Shown here piece by piece: positions 7,555-14,606 of a stretch of 16,168 bases of DNA. Every line of letters begins with the position of its first letter. Positions within the stretch are counted from its first letter, which is position 1. This DNA comes from Chloroflexota bacterium (GTDB lineage: Bacteria; Chloroflexota; Anaerolineae; Anaerolineales; Villigracilaceae), in the NCBI GenBank assembly GCA_023459215.1, contig JAEWVF010000109.1:1-16168 (forward strand), in the 5' to 3' direction. The notes beneath the pieces were generated by a model. It had not been told where the DNA came from. It saw only the letters and a list, made by a program, of their open reading frames with translations, and searched no databases. Position numbers and translations under genes: made by a program.

Positions 7555-7622
7555 AAAACAACATAAAAATAAAATTTTTTGAATGTTTTTGACAAAATTT
7601 TTCTTGTTTTTGCCGAAAGATA
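7555..7622. promoter_or_regulatory. AT-rich tract upstream of AFOR promoter, candidate UP element/Lrp site
   Basis: Long A and T runs lie directly behind the -35 box at 7536-7541, in contrast to GC-rich surroundings. The position suits an UP element or Lrp-family binding. A similar A/T-run tract precedes the lrp gene (about 11185-11230). Function is inferred only from composition and position. Confidence 0.35.
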
Positions 7623-7625
7623 CAA

Positions 7626-7654
7626 TTCAGGCCACGCTTGCGACGTGGCCTGAA
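7626..7654 (-). terminator. hairpin terminator after symporter 2
   Basis: A perfect 11-bp stem (7626-7636 with 7644-7654) and a 7-nt loop, 20 bp past the symporter stop. On the minus strand it is followed by TTGTATCTTT, a moderately T-rich tail. It separates the symporter from the promoter of the AFOR-GabT pair. Confidence 0.7.
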
Positions 7655-7674
7655 AAATTCTTGCGCAACAGCGG

Positions 7675-9282
7675 TCAATCGCCAGCCGAGGCTTCGACCG
7701 GCTCCTCGTTAAGCTTGCTCCAGCCGAGGGCATTCTTCATGCTGACCGGCTTGCCGTAGATGTCCTTCAAAATCTTCGGCGGGTCAATCTTGCCCGTTGC
7801 CAGCGAGGCAACGATAAAGACCACCACCGAAATCAGGAAAGCGGGCGCGGAGCCGATGTAAACGGCATCCCACAACGAGCAGTACAAATCGCCTTCGCAA
7901 ATGGCATAAGTGCCAAATTCAGGGGCGTAGTAGTAATAATACGAGAGGAAGCCCCACGAAATCGTGCCCGAGAAAAAGGAAGCCAATGCGCCGATATGGT
8001 TGGCTTTCTTCCAATACATGCCAATCACATACGGGGCAACCATGCCGACCAGGATGCAGGTATTGGCCAGCACCGCCAGTTCGTAAATCGACTGGGCCCA
8101 GGCCGCAATCACCCAACTCAGCACGCCGCTGACAACCAGGGCCAGACGGGTTAGCAGCAATTGGGTCTTGTCGCTCAAATCAGGCTTGAACACCTTGACG
8201 ATGTTCTCAGTGAACATCGTTGCGCCCGCCAGCATGGACGAGTCCGAGGTGGACATCAGCGCCGAGGCCAGCGCCGCCACGAAGAGCGCGGTCAGCACCG
8301 GATTCAGGTATTTCATCGCCATCGAAATGAGAATGAACTGGGTCTCGTCCGCCGCGATTTCAGGGCCAATCGCCGTATAGGCTGCCATGCCGATGAACGG
8401 TGAGAGCACGCCAAAAGTGATATACAGGAAAGCCGCAATGTAGGTCGACTTAACGGCAACATTTTCATTCTTGGCCGCGCAGGTGCGCTGCAAGTAATCC
8501 TGGGCCGGGATGGAACCGAGGCCAATCGCCATCCAGGCGGCGGCATAGTAGAACCAGCCCATCGTACCCTGATAGCCAAGGTAGCCTTCTTCGGCAGTCG
8601 GAGTCATCGCAAAAGGATAATCGGTATATTGCGCCCCGGCCATGCCGATAAACGCATCCAGGCCGCCGACCGCCCACAGGATGCCGCCAAAAATGATCAA
8701 CAGTCCGCCCATGGTCAGGAACATCTGCATGAAATCGAGGGCGGTATCTGCCCACAGGCCGCCCGCCATGGTATAGATGGTGACAATGCCGGCCACCAGG
8801 GTCATGCCGACCAGCAAATCCCAGCCGAGCAGGGCTTGCAAAATCGCGCCACCGGCCACAATTTGGGCGGCAGTCCAGCCGAAATAGCCGATAATCTGGG
8901 CAATCGAACCCACCACCGACATGGCCGTGCCATAACGCTGCTGGAAGAAATCCATAATGGTGACATACTGGGCGCGGCGCGCCAGGCGCACAATCAGCAA
9001 GGCTGAAAGCACCAGACACATCGTTGCGCCAAACGGGTCGAAAATGACACCCTGCAAACCGTACTTGTAGGCTTCAGAACTGGAGCCCATCAAAGTTTCA
9101 GCGGCAAACCAGGTCGCCATAATGGATGGCGCAGCCATCCAAATCGGCAGACGGCGGCCCGCCAGGACATAGTCGGTGGTTGTTTCCACCTTTTTCGACG
9201 CCCAGTAACCAATCCCAAGGCGAACGATCAAGATCGCGACAATGCCCGCCACGATCAGCCAGGAATACTCATAATTATTCAT
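7675..9282 (-). CDS. sodium:solute symporter, SSS family (paralog 2)
   Basis: Inner-membrane Na+-coupled transporter, 535 aa from ATG 9282, with about 12-13 hydrophobic segments. Seen: MATWFAAETLMG near residues 55-66 (the unwound first helix region of the LeuT fold), VIFDPFGA near 79-86, GGLWADTALDFMQM near 174-187, and ALMSTSDSS at 341-349, the SSS Na2-site helix. Length is normal for the family. I chose ATG 9282 because GGGAGG (9292-9297) is 9 nt upstream; the TTG at 9291 touches that site. It is plainly a paralog of the symporter at 12849-14516, with the same motifs. Both sit next to amine-metabolism genes, so an amine, amino acid or choline-like solute is inferred; the sequence does not name it. 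An apparent terminator lies in front of it and another behind. Confidence 0.93.
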   Translation of the reverse strand: MNNYEYSWLIVAGIVAILIVRLGIGYWASKKVETTTDYVLAGRRLPIWMAAPSIMATWFAAETLMGSSSEAYKYGLQGVIFDPFGATMCLVLSALLIVRLARRAQYVTIMDFFQQRYGTAMSVVGSIAQIIGYFGWTAAQIVAGGAILQALLGWDLLVGMTLVAGIVTIYTMAGGLWADTALDFMQMFLTMGGLLIIFGGILWAVGGLDAFIGMAGAQYTDYPFAMTPTAEEGYLGYQGTMGWFYYAAAWMAIGLGSIPAQDYLQRTCAAKNENVAVKSTYIAAFLYITFGVLSPFIGMAAYTAIGPEIAADETQFILISMAMKYLNPVLTALFVAALASALMSTSDSSMLAGATMFTENIVKVFKPDLSDKTQLLLTRLALVVSGVLSWVIAAWAQSIYELAVLANTCILVGMVAPYVIGMYWKKANHIGALASFFSGTISWGFLSYYYYYAPEFGTYAICEGDLYCSLWDAVYIGSAPAFLISVVVFIVASLATGKIDPPKILKDIYGKPVSMKNALGWSKLNEEPVEASAGD

Positions 9283-9291
9283 TTGCAACAA

Positions 9292-9297
9292 CCTCCC
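9292..9297 (-). promoter_or_regulatory. ribosome binding site of symporter 2
   Basis: GGGAGG on the minus strand, 9 nt before ATG 9282. It directly abuts the upstream TTG codon at 9291 and so rules that codon out as a start. Confidence 0.7.
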
Positions 9298-9327
9298 AGT
9301 GTGTGTGATGTAGGCGCGCTCACGCCC

Positions 9328-9370
9328 GAAAAACCGTCATCCCCCAGCCCGCAAGAGGATAGAGGATGAC
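9328..9370 (-). terminator. hairpin terminator after saccharopine dehydrogenase-like gene
   Basis: The minus strand carries an 11-bp stem with wobble pairs (9360-9370 with 9334-9344; the outer 8 bp are perfect) and a 15-nt loop, then five T at 9328-9332. It lies 11 bp after the dehydrogenase stop and only about 45 bp before the next gene, symporter 2. Partial read-through or attenuation is therefore possible. Confidence 0.72.
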
Positions 9371-9381
9371 GTTTATACACA

Positions 9382-10584
9382 TTACATTTCTTTTATGCCG
9401 TAGGGAAAGCCATACTCCGCCATTTTTTCCATGAACGGCACAGGCGGGAAGGCTTCCGGGCCGAGAATGCCCGCGCCCTTCCATTGGCCATGCTTGATGA
9501 GGTCCCAGCCTATCACGGCGCTGAAAGCGGTCTGGGCGACCACCGCCTGGCAGCCCCAGCGCTGCATACACTGTTCGTTGTCGGCCACCTGGTAGAGATA
9601 CACCTGGCGCTCCTTGCCATCTTTTCTACCTTTGACCCAGGTTCCTGCGCAGGTCTTGCCTCTCATCCTGTCACCAAGGTGGGCCGGGTCGGGCAGGCAT
9701 GCGGCGACCACGTCGCGCGGGGCAACCTGAACACCCTTGACATTGATTTTTTCCTTGTTATCCAGGCCAAGCATATGCAGCGTCTTTAGAACGCCAATGA
9801 ACTGGTCGCCCAGCCCATATTTGAATGTAACCCGTTTGGCCTTGACCCAGCGCGGCACCAGCAAAACCTCTTCATGTTCCACGTTGACCACTTCGACCGG
9901 GCCAATTTCGGGGAAGTCGAACACTTCCGGCTCAGAAAACGGCGGGGTGGTGAACCAGCCTTTATCCGCTTCCCAAATCACGGGCGGATTGAGACATTCT
10001 TCGATGGTGGTCCAAATCGAAAAGTTTGGCGCAAACTCGTAGCCTTCAATCTCGATGTTAGCCCCATCGCGGATACCGACCTCGTCGATTTCGTCAAAAA
10101 GATGATCCTGGGCGTAACGGGCAAAGACATCCGCCATCCCCGGCTCGACGCCCAAACCGACCAGAGCCAGCAAACCTTTCTGCTCCCATTGCTTGTGTTT
10201 CTCGAACTGGTAATCTCCCAGCTTGATGCCAGTCAACTCATACGGACGGTTCGGGTGCGGCTCGGAGAGGGTCATGGCCATATCCATGTAATGCACACCG
10301 ACGTTATAAGCCGCATCAAAAATCTGCTTATTGAAAACCGGGTCAACCGAATTCATAATCAAGTCAACCCCATATTTGCGGGCAAGTTCCTCGATCATCT
10401 CCTGTTTCGAGGCGTCTACAAATTCAACCGGGAAACGTTGCGGGTCGCCAAACTTGGCGGCGACCTCCTCGGCGCGCTTGACGTTGTAATCGGCCAGGAC
10501 GATTTGTTCAACCCAGGCGCGTTCTTTTGCGATGGCAGCAATTGCCTCACCCACACCACCCACGCCGACGAGCAATACTTTCAT
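9382..10584 (-). CDS. saccharopine dehydrogenase-family NAD(P)-dependent oxidoreductase
   Basis: 400 aa. Seen: Rossmann motif VGVGGVG at 6-12 right at the N-terminus, Asp32 at the end of the second strand (LADYN; favours NAD over NADP), NSVDP at 78-82 and HYMDMAM at 98-104, and GLGVEPGMADVFARYA at 143-158, the linker typical of saccharopine dehydrogenase-type folds before the C-terminal catalytic domain. Length matches single-domain saccharopine dehydrogenase (saccharopine -> 2-aminoadipate semialdehyde + glutamate), lysine 6-dehydrogenase, or carboxynorspermidine synthase. I cannot decide between them. The location between a PatA-like aminotransferase, an Lrp regulator and symporters favours lysine, diamine or polyamine metabolism. 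Start ATG 10584 has AAGGAG (10594-10599) 9 nt upstream. It lies 115 bp after lrp and may have its own promoter at 10605-10634. Confidence 0.85.
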   Translation of the reverse strand: MKVLLVGVGGVGEAIAAIAKERAWVEQIVLADYNVKRAEEVAAKFGDPQRFPVEFVDASKQEMIEELARKYGVDLIMNSVDPVFNKQIFDAAYNVGVHYMDMAMTLSEPHPNRPYELTGIKLGDYQFEKHKQWEQKGLLALVGLGVEPGMADVFARYAQDHLFDEIDEVGIRDGANIEIEGYEFAPNFSIWTTIEECLNPPVIWEADKGWFTTPPFSEPEVFDFPEIGPVEVVNVEHEEVLLVPRWVKAKRVTFKYGLGDQFIGVLKTLHMLGLDNKEKINVKGVQVAPRDVVAACLPDPAHLGDRMRGKTCAGTWVKGRKDGKERQVYLYQVADNEQCMQRWGCQAVVAQTAFSAVIGWDLIKHGQWKGAGILGPEAFPPVPFMEKMAEYGFPYGIKEM

Positions 10585-10604
10585 AAAAATAGTCTCCTTA
10601 TCGT

Positions 10605-10634
10605 TTTATACCAGCCTTTGCCGGTAGAGTCCAA
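10605..10634 (-). promoter_or_regulatory. possible extended -10 promoter of saccharopine dehydrogenase-like gene
   Basis: Minus strand: TTGGAC (10629-10634), 18 bp, then TGG-TATAAA (10605-10613), an extended -10. The weakness is that transcription would begin almost at the AAGGAG ribosome site (10594-10599), leaving nearly no leader. Confidence 0.3.
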
Positions 10635-10699
10635 ACGGTTGAAACGCATTCGCCAGAAAGGGGCGACAATCGAAACAAGAAATGTCAAAACCAGTCGAA

Positions 10700-11167
10700 T
10701 TAGAAATAAATTTCTTTGATTATTTTGAGATACACAAACGAGTTCGTTTCGCGGATGCCTTCGATTTTATACAGGCTTTCGGTCAAAAATTTCAAGAGAT
10801 GATCCCGATCGCGGCAAAAAACTTCCACCATAATATCGTATGACCCCGATGAAACTACCAGGTAAACAACTTCATCCAATGCGGCGATTTTCTCGGCCAC
10901 TTCCAACAGACGGCTGCCCTGCACCTGGACGCCGATCATCGCCATGGTGTTGAGACCCATACGCAAAGGGTTGGAGACCGCAACAACGTGCAGGAAGCCG
11001 GTTTCCACCAATCGATTGTAGCGCATCCGAATCATCCCCGGAGAGACATTCAACTGCTGGGCAATCTGGGCAAAGGGCATGCGCCCATCCTGGCGCAAGG
11101 ATTCGATGATAAAGCGGTCAATCTCGTCCAGGCTGTCAACCGAGCGATTACCGTTTGCATTGTCCAT
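10700..11167 (-). CDS. Lrp/AsnC-family transcriptional regulator
   Basis: 155 aa, normal for the family. Seen: N-terminal winged helix-turn-helix (LDEIDRFIIESLRQDGR at 13-29, then IAQQLNVSPGMIRMRYNRL at 35-53) and a C-terminal RAM/AsnC effector domain (about 70-145) with SSGSYDIMVEV at 106-116, the amino-acid binding loop region. Lrp-type proteins sense amino acids and form dimers or octamers on AT-rich DNA. It lies inside the amine/amino acid locus and reads in the same direction as its neighbours, so it probably controls this locus. The start ATG 11167 has AAGGAG 12 nt away, longer than usual. A TTGAAT-17 bp-TAATAT pair would start transcription at the ATG itself. Which ligand it senses is not visible. 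Confidence 0.93.
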   Translation of the reverse strand: MDNANGNRSVDSLDEIDRFIIESLRQDGRMPFAQIAQQLNVSPGMIRMRYNRLVETGFLHVVAVSNPLRMGLNTMAMIGVQVQGSRLLEVAEKIAALDEVVYLVVSSGSYDIMVEVFCRDRDHLLKFLTESLYKIEGIRETNSFVYLKIIKEIYF

Positions 11168-11173
11168 AGAAAA

Positions 11174-11202
11174 ATATTACTCCTTTTTGTTATCAAATTC
11201 AA
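11174..11202 (-). promoter_or_regulatory. candidate leaderless promoter of lrp-family gene
   Basis: Minus strand TTGAAT (11197-11202), 17-bp spacer, TAATAT (11174-11179), then 6 nt to the ATG at 11167. The surrounding 11168-11230 is very AT-rich and could hold Lrp self-binding sites. The boxes match only partly (4-5 of 6 each). Confidence 0.3.
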
Positions 11203-11247
11203 CAATTTTATGATTTTTTTGCACAAATAAAGCCAATTTACCCACTA

Positions 11248-11283
11248 AAAGATAAACCGGCCACCCGCATCGAGTGACCGGTT
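11248..11283 (-). terminator. hairpin terminator after PatA-like gene
   Basis: A 10-bp stem with one G:T pair (11255-11264 with 11274-11283) and a 9-nt loop. On the minus strand it is followed by TATCTTTTA, a modest T-rich tail. It lies about 90 bp after the PatA-like stop and before the AT-rich lrp promoter region. Confidence 0.6.
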
Positions 11284-11370
11284 CTGAAAATCAAAAACGT
11301 CTTAAAACTTGACAGCAGGACAGTTCAGCCTCCAAAAATGAACGAAAACAGGGCCAAATTATAGCCCAGA

Positions 11371-12732
11371 TTACCCTTCAGCGGCAACCGCGGCGACGGC
11401 TTCTTCCAACGCCTTCAGGCCCTGGTTGATTTCATCATAGGTGATGACCAGCGGCGGCTCGATGCGGATGGTCTGGGCGCTGGTCAGCGTTCCGGCAACC
11501 AGCACGCCTCGTTTGAAAAGGCTGGCCGCCACCTGACCGCCCAATTCGGGGGTCTGGAAGTGCTGGCCAATCAGCAGGCCTTTGCCGGTAACGCCTTTAT
11601 AGATTTTTGGATACTTCTCCGCCAGGGCTTGAACCCTGGGCATGATGTAGTTGCCCTTCTCCTCTGCCGCTTCCCACAACCGGTCGCGGATCGTGACGTT
11701 GATCGCCGCAATCGCCGCAGAGCAGGCCAGCGCGCCACCGCCAGTGGTGGTAGTTTGCAGGAAGGGGTTGGGATACATGAACGGCTGGAAAATTTCTTCA
11801 GTGGTGATCACTGCGCAAATCGGCATCACACCGCCGCCCAGGGACTTCGCCACAGCAATAATGTCGGGGACCACGTTCCAGTGCTCGACGCCCCACAATT
11901 TGCCGGTGCGGCCCAGGCCGGTCTGCACTTCGTCGGCGATAAGCAGCGCACCGTATTTCTTCGTTGCGGCGCGGATGCGCGGCCAGAAATCATCCGGCGG
12001 AACGATGCCGCCCGCCTCGCCCTGGATCGGCTCCATCAAAACGGCCGCAACCCCAATCCCGACCTTATCGCAGATTTCAAGCTGCTGCTCGACCGCGGCC
12101 GCGTCACCATAAGGAACGTGATACACAGGGCCGCCGTACATCACCCCCACCGGCTGACGATAATCGGCCTTGCCCATCATCGAGAGCGAAGCCATCGTTT
12201 TGCCGTGGAAGCCTTTGACCGAAACGATGAAAGCCGGTTTCTGGGTGTAAACCTTGGCCAGCTTGATTGCGGCTTCAATCGATTCTGTGCCGCTGGCCGC
12301 AAACCAGGCATATTTTAAGTCGCCAGGGGTGATATCGGCCATCAGCTTGGCCAGCACGCCACGCAATGGGTCGATCAGTTCCTGGCTGGGCATCGGGGTG
12401 CGCAGCAATTGCGCCTGGACGGCAGCCACCACCTCGGGGTGGCTCCAACCCAGGTCCATCATGCCAAAGCCGCCCAGGAAGTCGATGTATTTGCGTCCGA
12501 GCACATCTTCGAAGGTTGCCCCGCGTCCGGTCCATTCGGTGGCCGCCCACTGCCCGGCCTGGGTCACAGATTTGCGGTAATCGAGCCAGCCCTTGTTGAA
12601 ATGCTCGGCAAAGTTGTACATCGATTGTTCGATGATCCATTTACCGGTATCTTCCGGGGGGCGCTCCGGATTTTTAATGATTTCAAGCCATTTCTGGGCA
12701 TATTCCTGTGCTGTACTCAAATTTTGCGGCAT
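11371..12732 (-). CDS. patA: putrescine aminotransferase-like class III aminotransferase
   Basis: 453 aa. PatA moves one amino group of putrescine (also cadaverine) to 2-oxoglutarate, giving 4-aminobutanal, which cyclises to 1-pyrroline. Seen: NKGWLDYRKSVT at 46-57, which closely parallels NPGFLEYRKSVT of E. coli PatA as I recall it; LGGFGMMDLG at 86-95; ASGTES at 146-151; IADEVQTGLGRTG with Asp267; Schiff-base Lys296 (AVAKSLGGGVMPI); NPFLQTTTTGG at 322-332; and the C-terminal VAGTLTSAQTIRIEPPL at 412-428, again PatA-like. The long N-terminal extension also fits PatA rather than GabT or ornithine aminotransferase. Start ATG 12732 has AAGGAG with normal spacing. It is separated from the upstream symporter by 116 bp containing a long inverted repeat. 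Activity on lysine or another omega-amine is possible. Confidence 0.88.
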   Translation of the reverse strand: MPQNLSTAQEYAQKWLEIIKNPERPPEDTGKWIIEQSMYNFAEHFNKGWLDYRKSVTQAGQWAATEWTGRGATFEDVLGRKYIDFLGGFGMMDLGWSHPEVVAAVQAQLLRTPMPSQELIDPLRGVLAKLMADITPGDLKYAWFAASGTESIEAAIKLAKVYTQKPAFIVSVKGFHGKTMASLSMMGKADYRQPVGVMYGGPVYHVPYGDAAAVEQQLEICDKVGIGVAAVLMEPIQGEAGGIVPPDDFWPRIRAATKKYGALLIADEVQTGLGRTGKLWGVEHWNVVPDIIAVAKSLGGGVMPICAVITTEEIFQPFMYPNPFLQTTTTGGGALACSAAIAAINVTIRDRLWEAAEEKGNYIMPRVQALAEKYPKIYKGVTGKGLLIGQHFQTPELGGQVAASLFKRGVLVAGTLTSAQTIRIEPPLVITYDEINQGLKALEEAVAAVAAEG

Positions 12733-12772
12733 GAGTTCTCCTTGTTCTTAAGTTATTCGGTCATACGGTTTT

Positions 12773-12831
12773 TCGGTTGTCCGGTTATCTTGTTGACGTT
12801 CATACAGCCAACCGATTAACCGGACAACCGA
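12773..12831. repeat. 15-bp perfect inverted repeat between symporter 1 and PatA-like gene
   Basis: Arms 12773-12787 and 12817-12831 are exact reverse complements, with a 29-nt loop. CGGTT/AACCG words recur several times in and around it, giving alternative pairings. No T-run follows on either strand, so it is not a standard terminator. It could be an mRNA-stabilising hairpin, an operator or a small repeat element. Confidence 0.65.
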
Positions 12832-12848
12832 TGAACCAGACAACTTGC

Positions 12849-14516
12849 TTATTTATCGTATTCTTCAGGGCGCAGTTTGCGCAGAGCATCCTTGATTGGC
12901 ATCCAACCCAAGAAGTGGAAGGGATTGGTATCGAGCGGCTTGCCATCCACATCGGTAATGGGCATGGGCGCATTTTGCTTTTGGGTCGCCAGCGAAACCA
13001 CAATCATCACGGCCATCGAAATCAGGAAAGCAGGCAGTGAAGCGATGTAGACCGCATCCCAGAAAGCGCAATCCATGCTGACGGCGCGATCAGCCAACAG
13101 GCTCAAATCGCCGCCCGAGCAAACAATGGCGGTCGAATCGCCGCCCAGGCCAAACTGGTAGGCCACCCAGGTCAGGACTACCCAACTGCCCCAGCCGCCA
13201 ATGACAGAGGCTAGCGCTCCGTAACCGTTACCCTTCTTCCAGTACATGCCAAAGATGAAGGGCGTCACCAGGCCGACCAGCAAAAGCGTCCAGGCGACCA
13301 CACCCAACTCGTAGATGACTTGCGCCGTTAGGGCAAAGACAATCCCAATGAACCCGTTGATGCCCACCATGATGCGCGTCCACTTGACCTCGCTGACCGG
13401 GTCGAGTTTCTTGCCGAACAACGGGAACAAGTTCTGGGTAACGACCGAAGCGCCAGCCAGCAGGGAACTATCGGAGGTGCTCATCAAAGCCGAGGTCAGG
13501 GCGGCCATGAAAATAGCTGTCAAGATCGGCGGCACATACTGCAAAGCAGCGCTAACCAGCACATTGTCCGGGTTGTCCATGGCCGGGTTGAGCTTGAACA
13601 TCATGATTCCGATCAGGGGCGACATGATGCCAAAGAACAGGTACAAAACGCCAGCCATATAGGTGCCCCAGACCGCCGTCGATTCGTTGCGAGCCGACAT
13701 CGAACGCTGGAACAGGTCCTGGGTGGGAATCGATCCCAGGCCAATCGAAAGCCAGGCAGCCACCCAGTACATCCAGCCCATCGGGCCGAAATAGCCGAGG
13801 TAGCCGGCATCCCCGGCCATATCTGGCAGGAGCGTGAACGGTTTGGGGTTGTACAGCGTGGCATCGATGCTGGTCAGACCCTGCCAGCCGCCAACCTGGT
13901 AAAGAACGAAACCAAAAATCAGGGCCACGCCACCCGCGGTGAAAAACATTTGGATGAAGTCAAGCAGCGTATCGGCCAGCATCCCGCCGAGCATGGTATA
14001 TCCGGTCACCCAGACCGCCACCAGGATCATGCCCGCTTCAATCGGCACACTGGGGAAGAGCGCGTTGACAATCGTCCCGGCAGCGACCATTTGCGCGCCG
14101 GTCCAAACGAAGTAGGTCATCAACTGGCCGATGGAAGCCATGATGGTCATCCACTTGCCATAGCGGCGCTCGAAGAAATCGACCACGGTCAGGTAGCGTG
14201 CGCGGCGCATCAGGCGGGTGAAGAAAAACCCGGAGATGAAGAGGCAGGCCGCGGCCCCGAACGGGTCGAAAATCACACCTTGGAAGCCGTACTGGTAACC
14301 CGAAGACGAAGCTCCCATCAACGTCTCAGCGGCAAACCAGGTCGCCATCACCGAGGCGCCAACCATATAGATGGGCAGGCTGCGCCCGGCAACGATGTAA
14401 TCGGCGGCATTCGAAACCTTGCGCGAAGCCCAAATGCCGACGCCCATGCGCACGAGGAAAAACCCCACGATGAACGTCACGATCAGCCAAACATATTGAT
14501 AGCCTGAAAGATCCAT
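12849..14516 (-). CDS. sodium:solute symporter, SSS family (paralog 1)
   Basis: Inner-membrane Na+/solute symporter, 555 aa with about 13 hydrophobic segments. Seen: MATWFAAETLMGASS at 57-71, VIFDPFGAAACL at 81-92, GGMLADTLLDFIQMFF at 177-192, GLGSIPTQDLFQR at 259-271, and SALMSTSDSSLLAGA at 342-356, the Na2-site helix. The C-terminal tail after about residue 512 is hydrophilic. Nearly every conserved block matches symporter 2, so the two are ancient paralogs in the same locus, probably for related substrates. Start ATG 14516 has AAAGGAGA with good spacing. It lies between the MMSDH-type dehydrogenase (90-bp gap holding a palindrome) and the PatA-like aminotransferase, which points to an amine or amino acid as cargo. 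The transported solute is not readable from sequence. Confidence 0.93.
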   Translation of the reverse strand: MDLSGYQYVWLIVTFIVGFFLVRMGVGIWASRKVSNAADYIVAGRSLPIYMVGASVMATWFAAETLMGASSSGYQYGFQGVIFDPFGAAACLFISGFFFTRLMRRARYLTVVDFFERRYGKWMTIMASIGQLMTYFVWTGAQMVAAGTIVNALFPSVPIEAGMILVAVWVTGYTMLGGMLADTLLDFIQMFFTAGGVALIFGFVLYQVGGWQGLTSIDATLYNPKPFTLLPDMAGDAGYLGYFGPMGWMYWVAAWLSIGLGSIPTQDLFQRSMSARNESTAVWGTYMAGVLYLFFGIMSPLIGIMMFKLNPAMDNPDNVLVSAALQYVPPILTAIFMAALTSALMSTSDSSLLAGASVVTQNLFPLFGKKLDPVSEVKWTRIMVGINGFIGIVFALTAQVIYELGVVAWTLLLVGLVTPFIFGMYWKKGNGYGALASVIGGWGSWVVLTWVAYQFGLGGDSTAIVCSGGDLSLLADRAVSMDCAFWDAVYIASLPAFLISMAVMIVVSLATQKQNAPMPITDVDGKPLDTNPFHFLGWMPIKDALRKLRPEEYDK

Positions 14517-14550
14517 TGCTCTTCTCCTTTGGTGAGTTGGATTTAATGAT

Positions 14551-14597
14551 GCAGGGGCAAAACACGAGCACCCGACCGGGCAATGCTTCGCCCCTAC
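14551..14597. repeat. 47-bp imperfect palindrome (GTAGGGGC family)
   Basis: Ends GCAGGGGCAAAAC (14551-14563) and its counterpart at 14585-14597 pair at 10 of 13 positions; mismatches are transitions that still allow G:U pairing in RNA. It lies in the gap between the MMSDH-type gene and symporter 1 and shares its terminal GTAGGGGC word with the palindromes at 1532-1559 and 16087-16145. No transposase or clear target duplication is seen. Confidence 0.6.
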
Positions 14598-14606
14598 ATG
14601 GACAGA

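Noticed and set aside
12733..12848. CRISPR-like repeats from the recurring CGGTT words
   Set aside because: The words are short, inverted rather than regularly spaced, and there are no spacers or cas genes.
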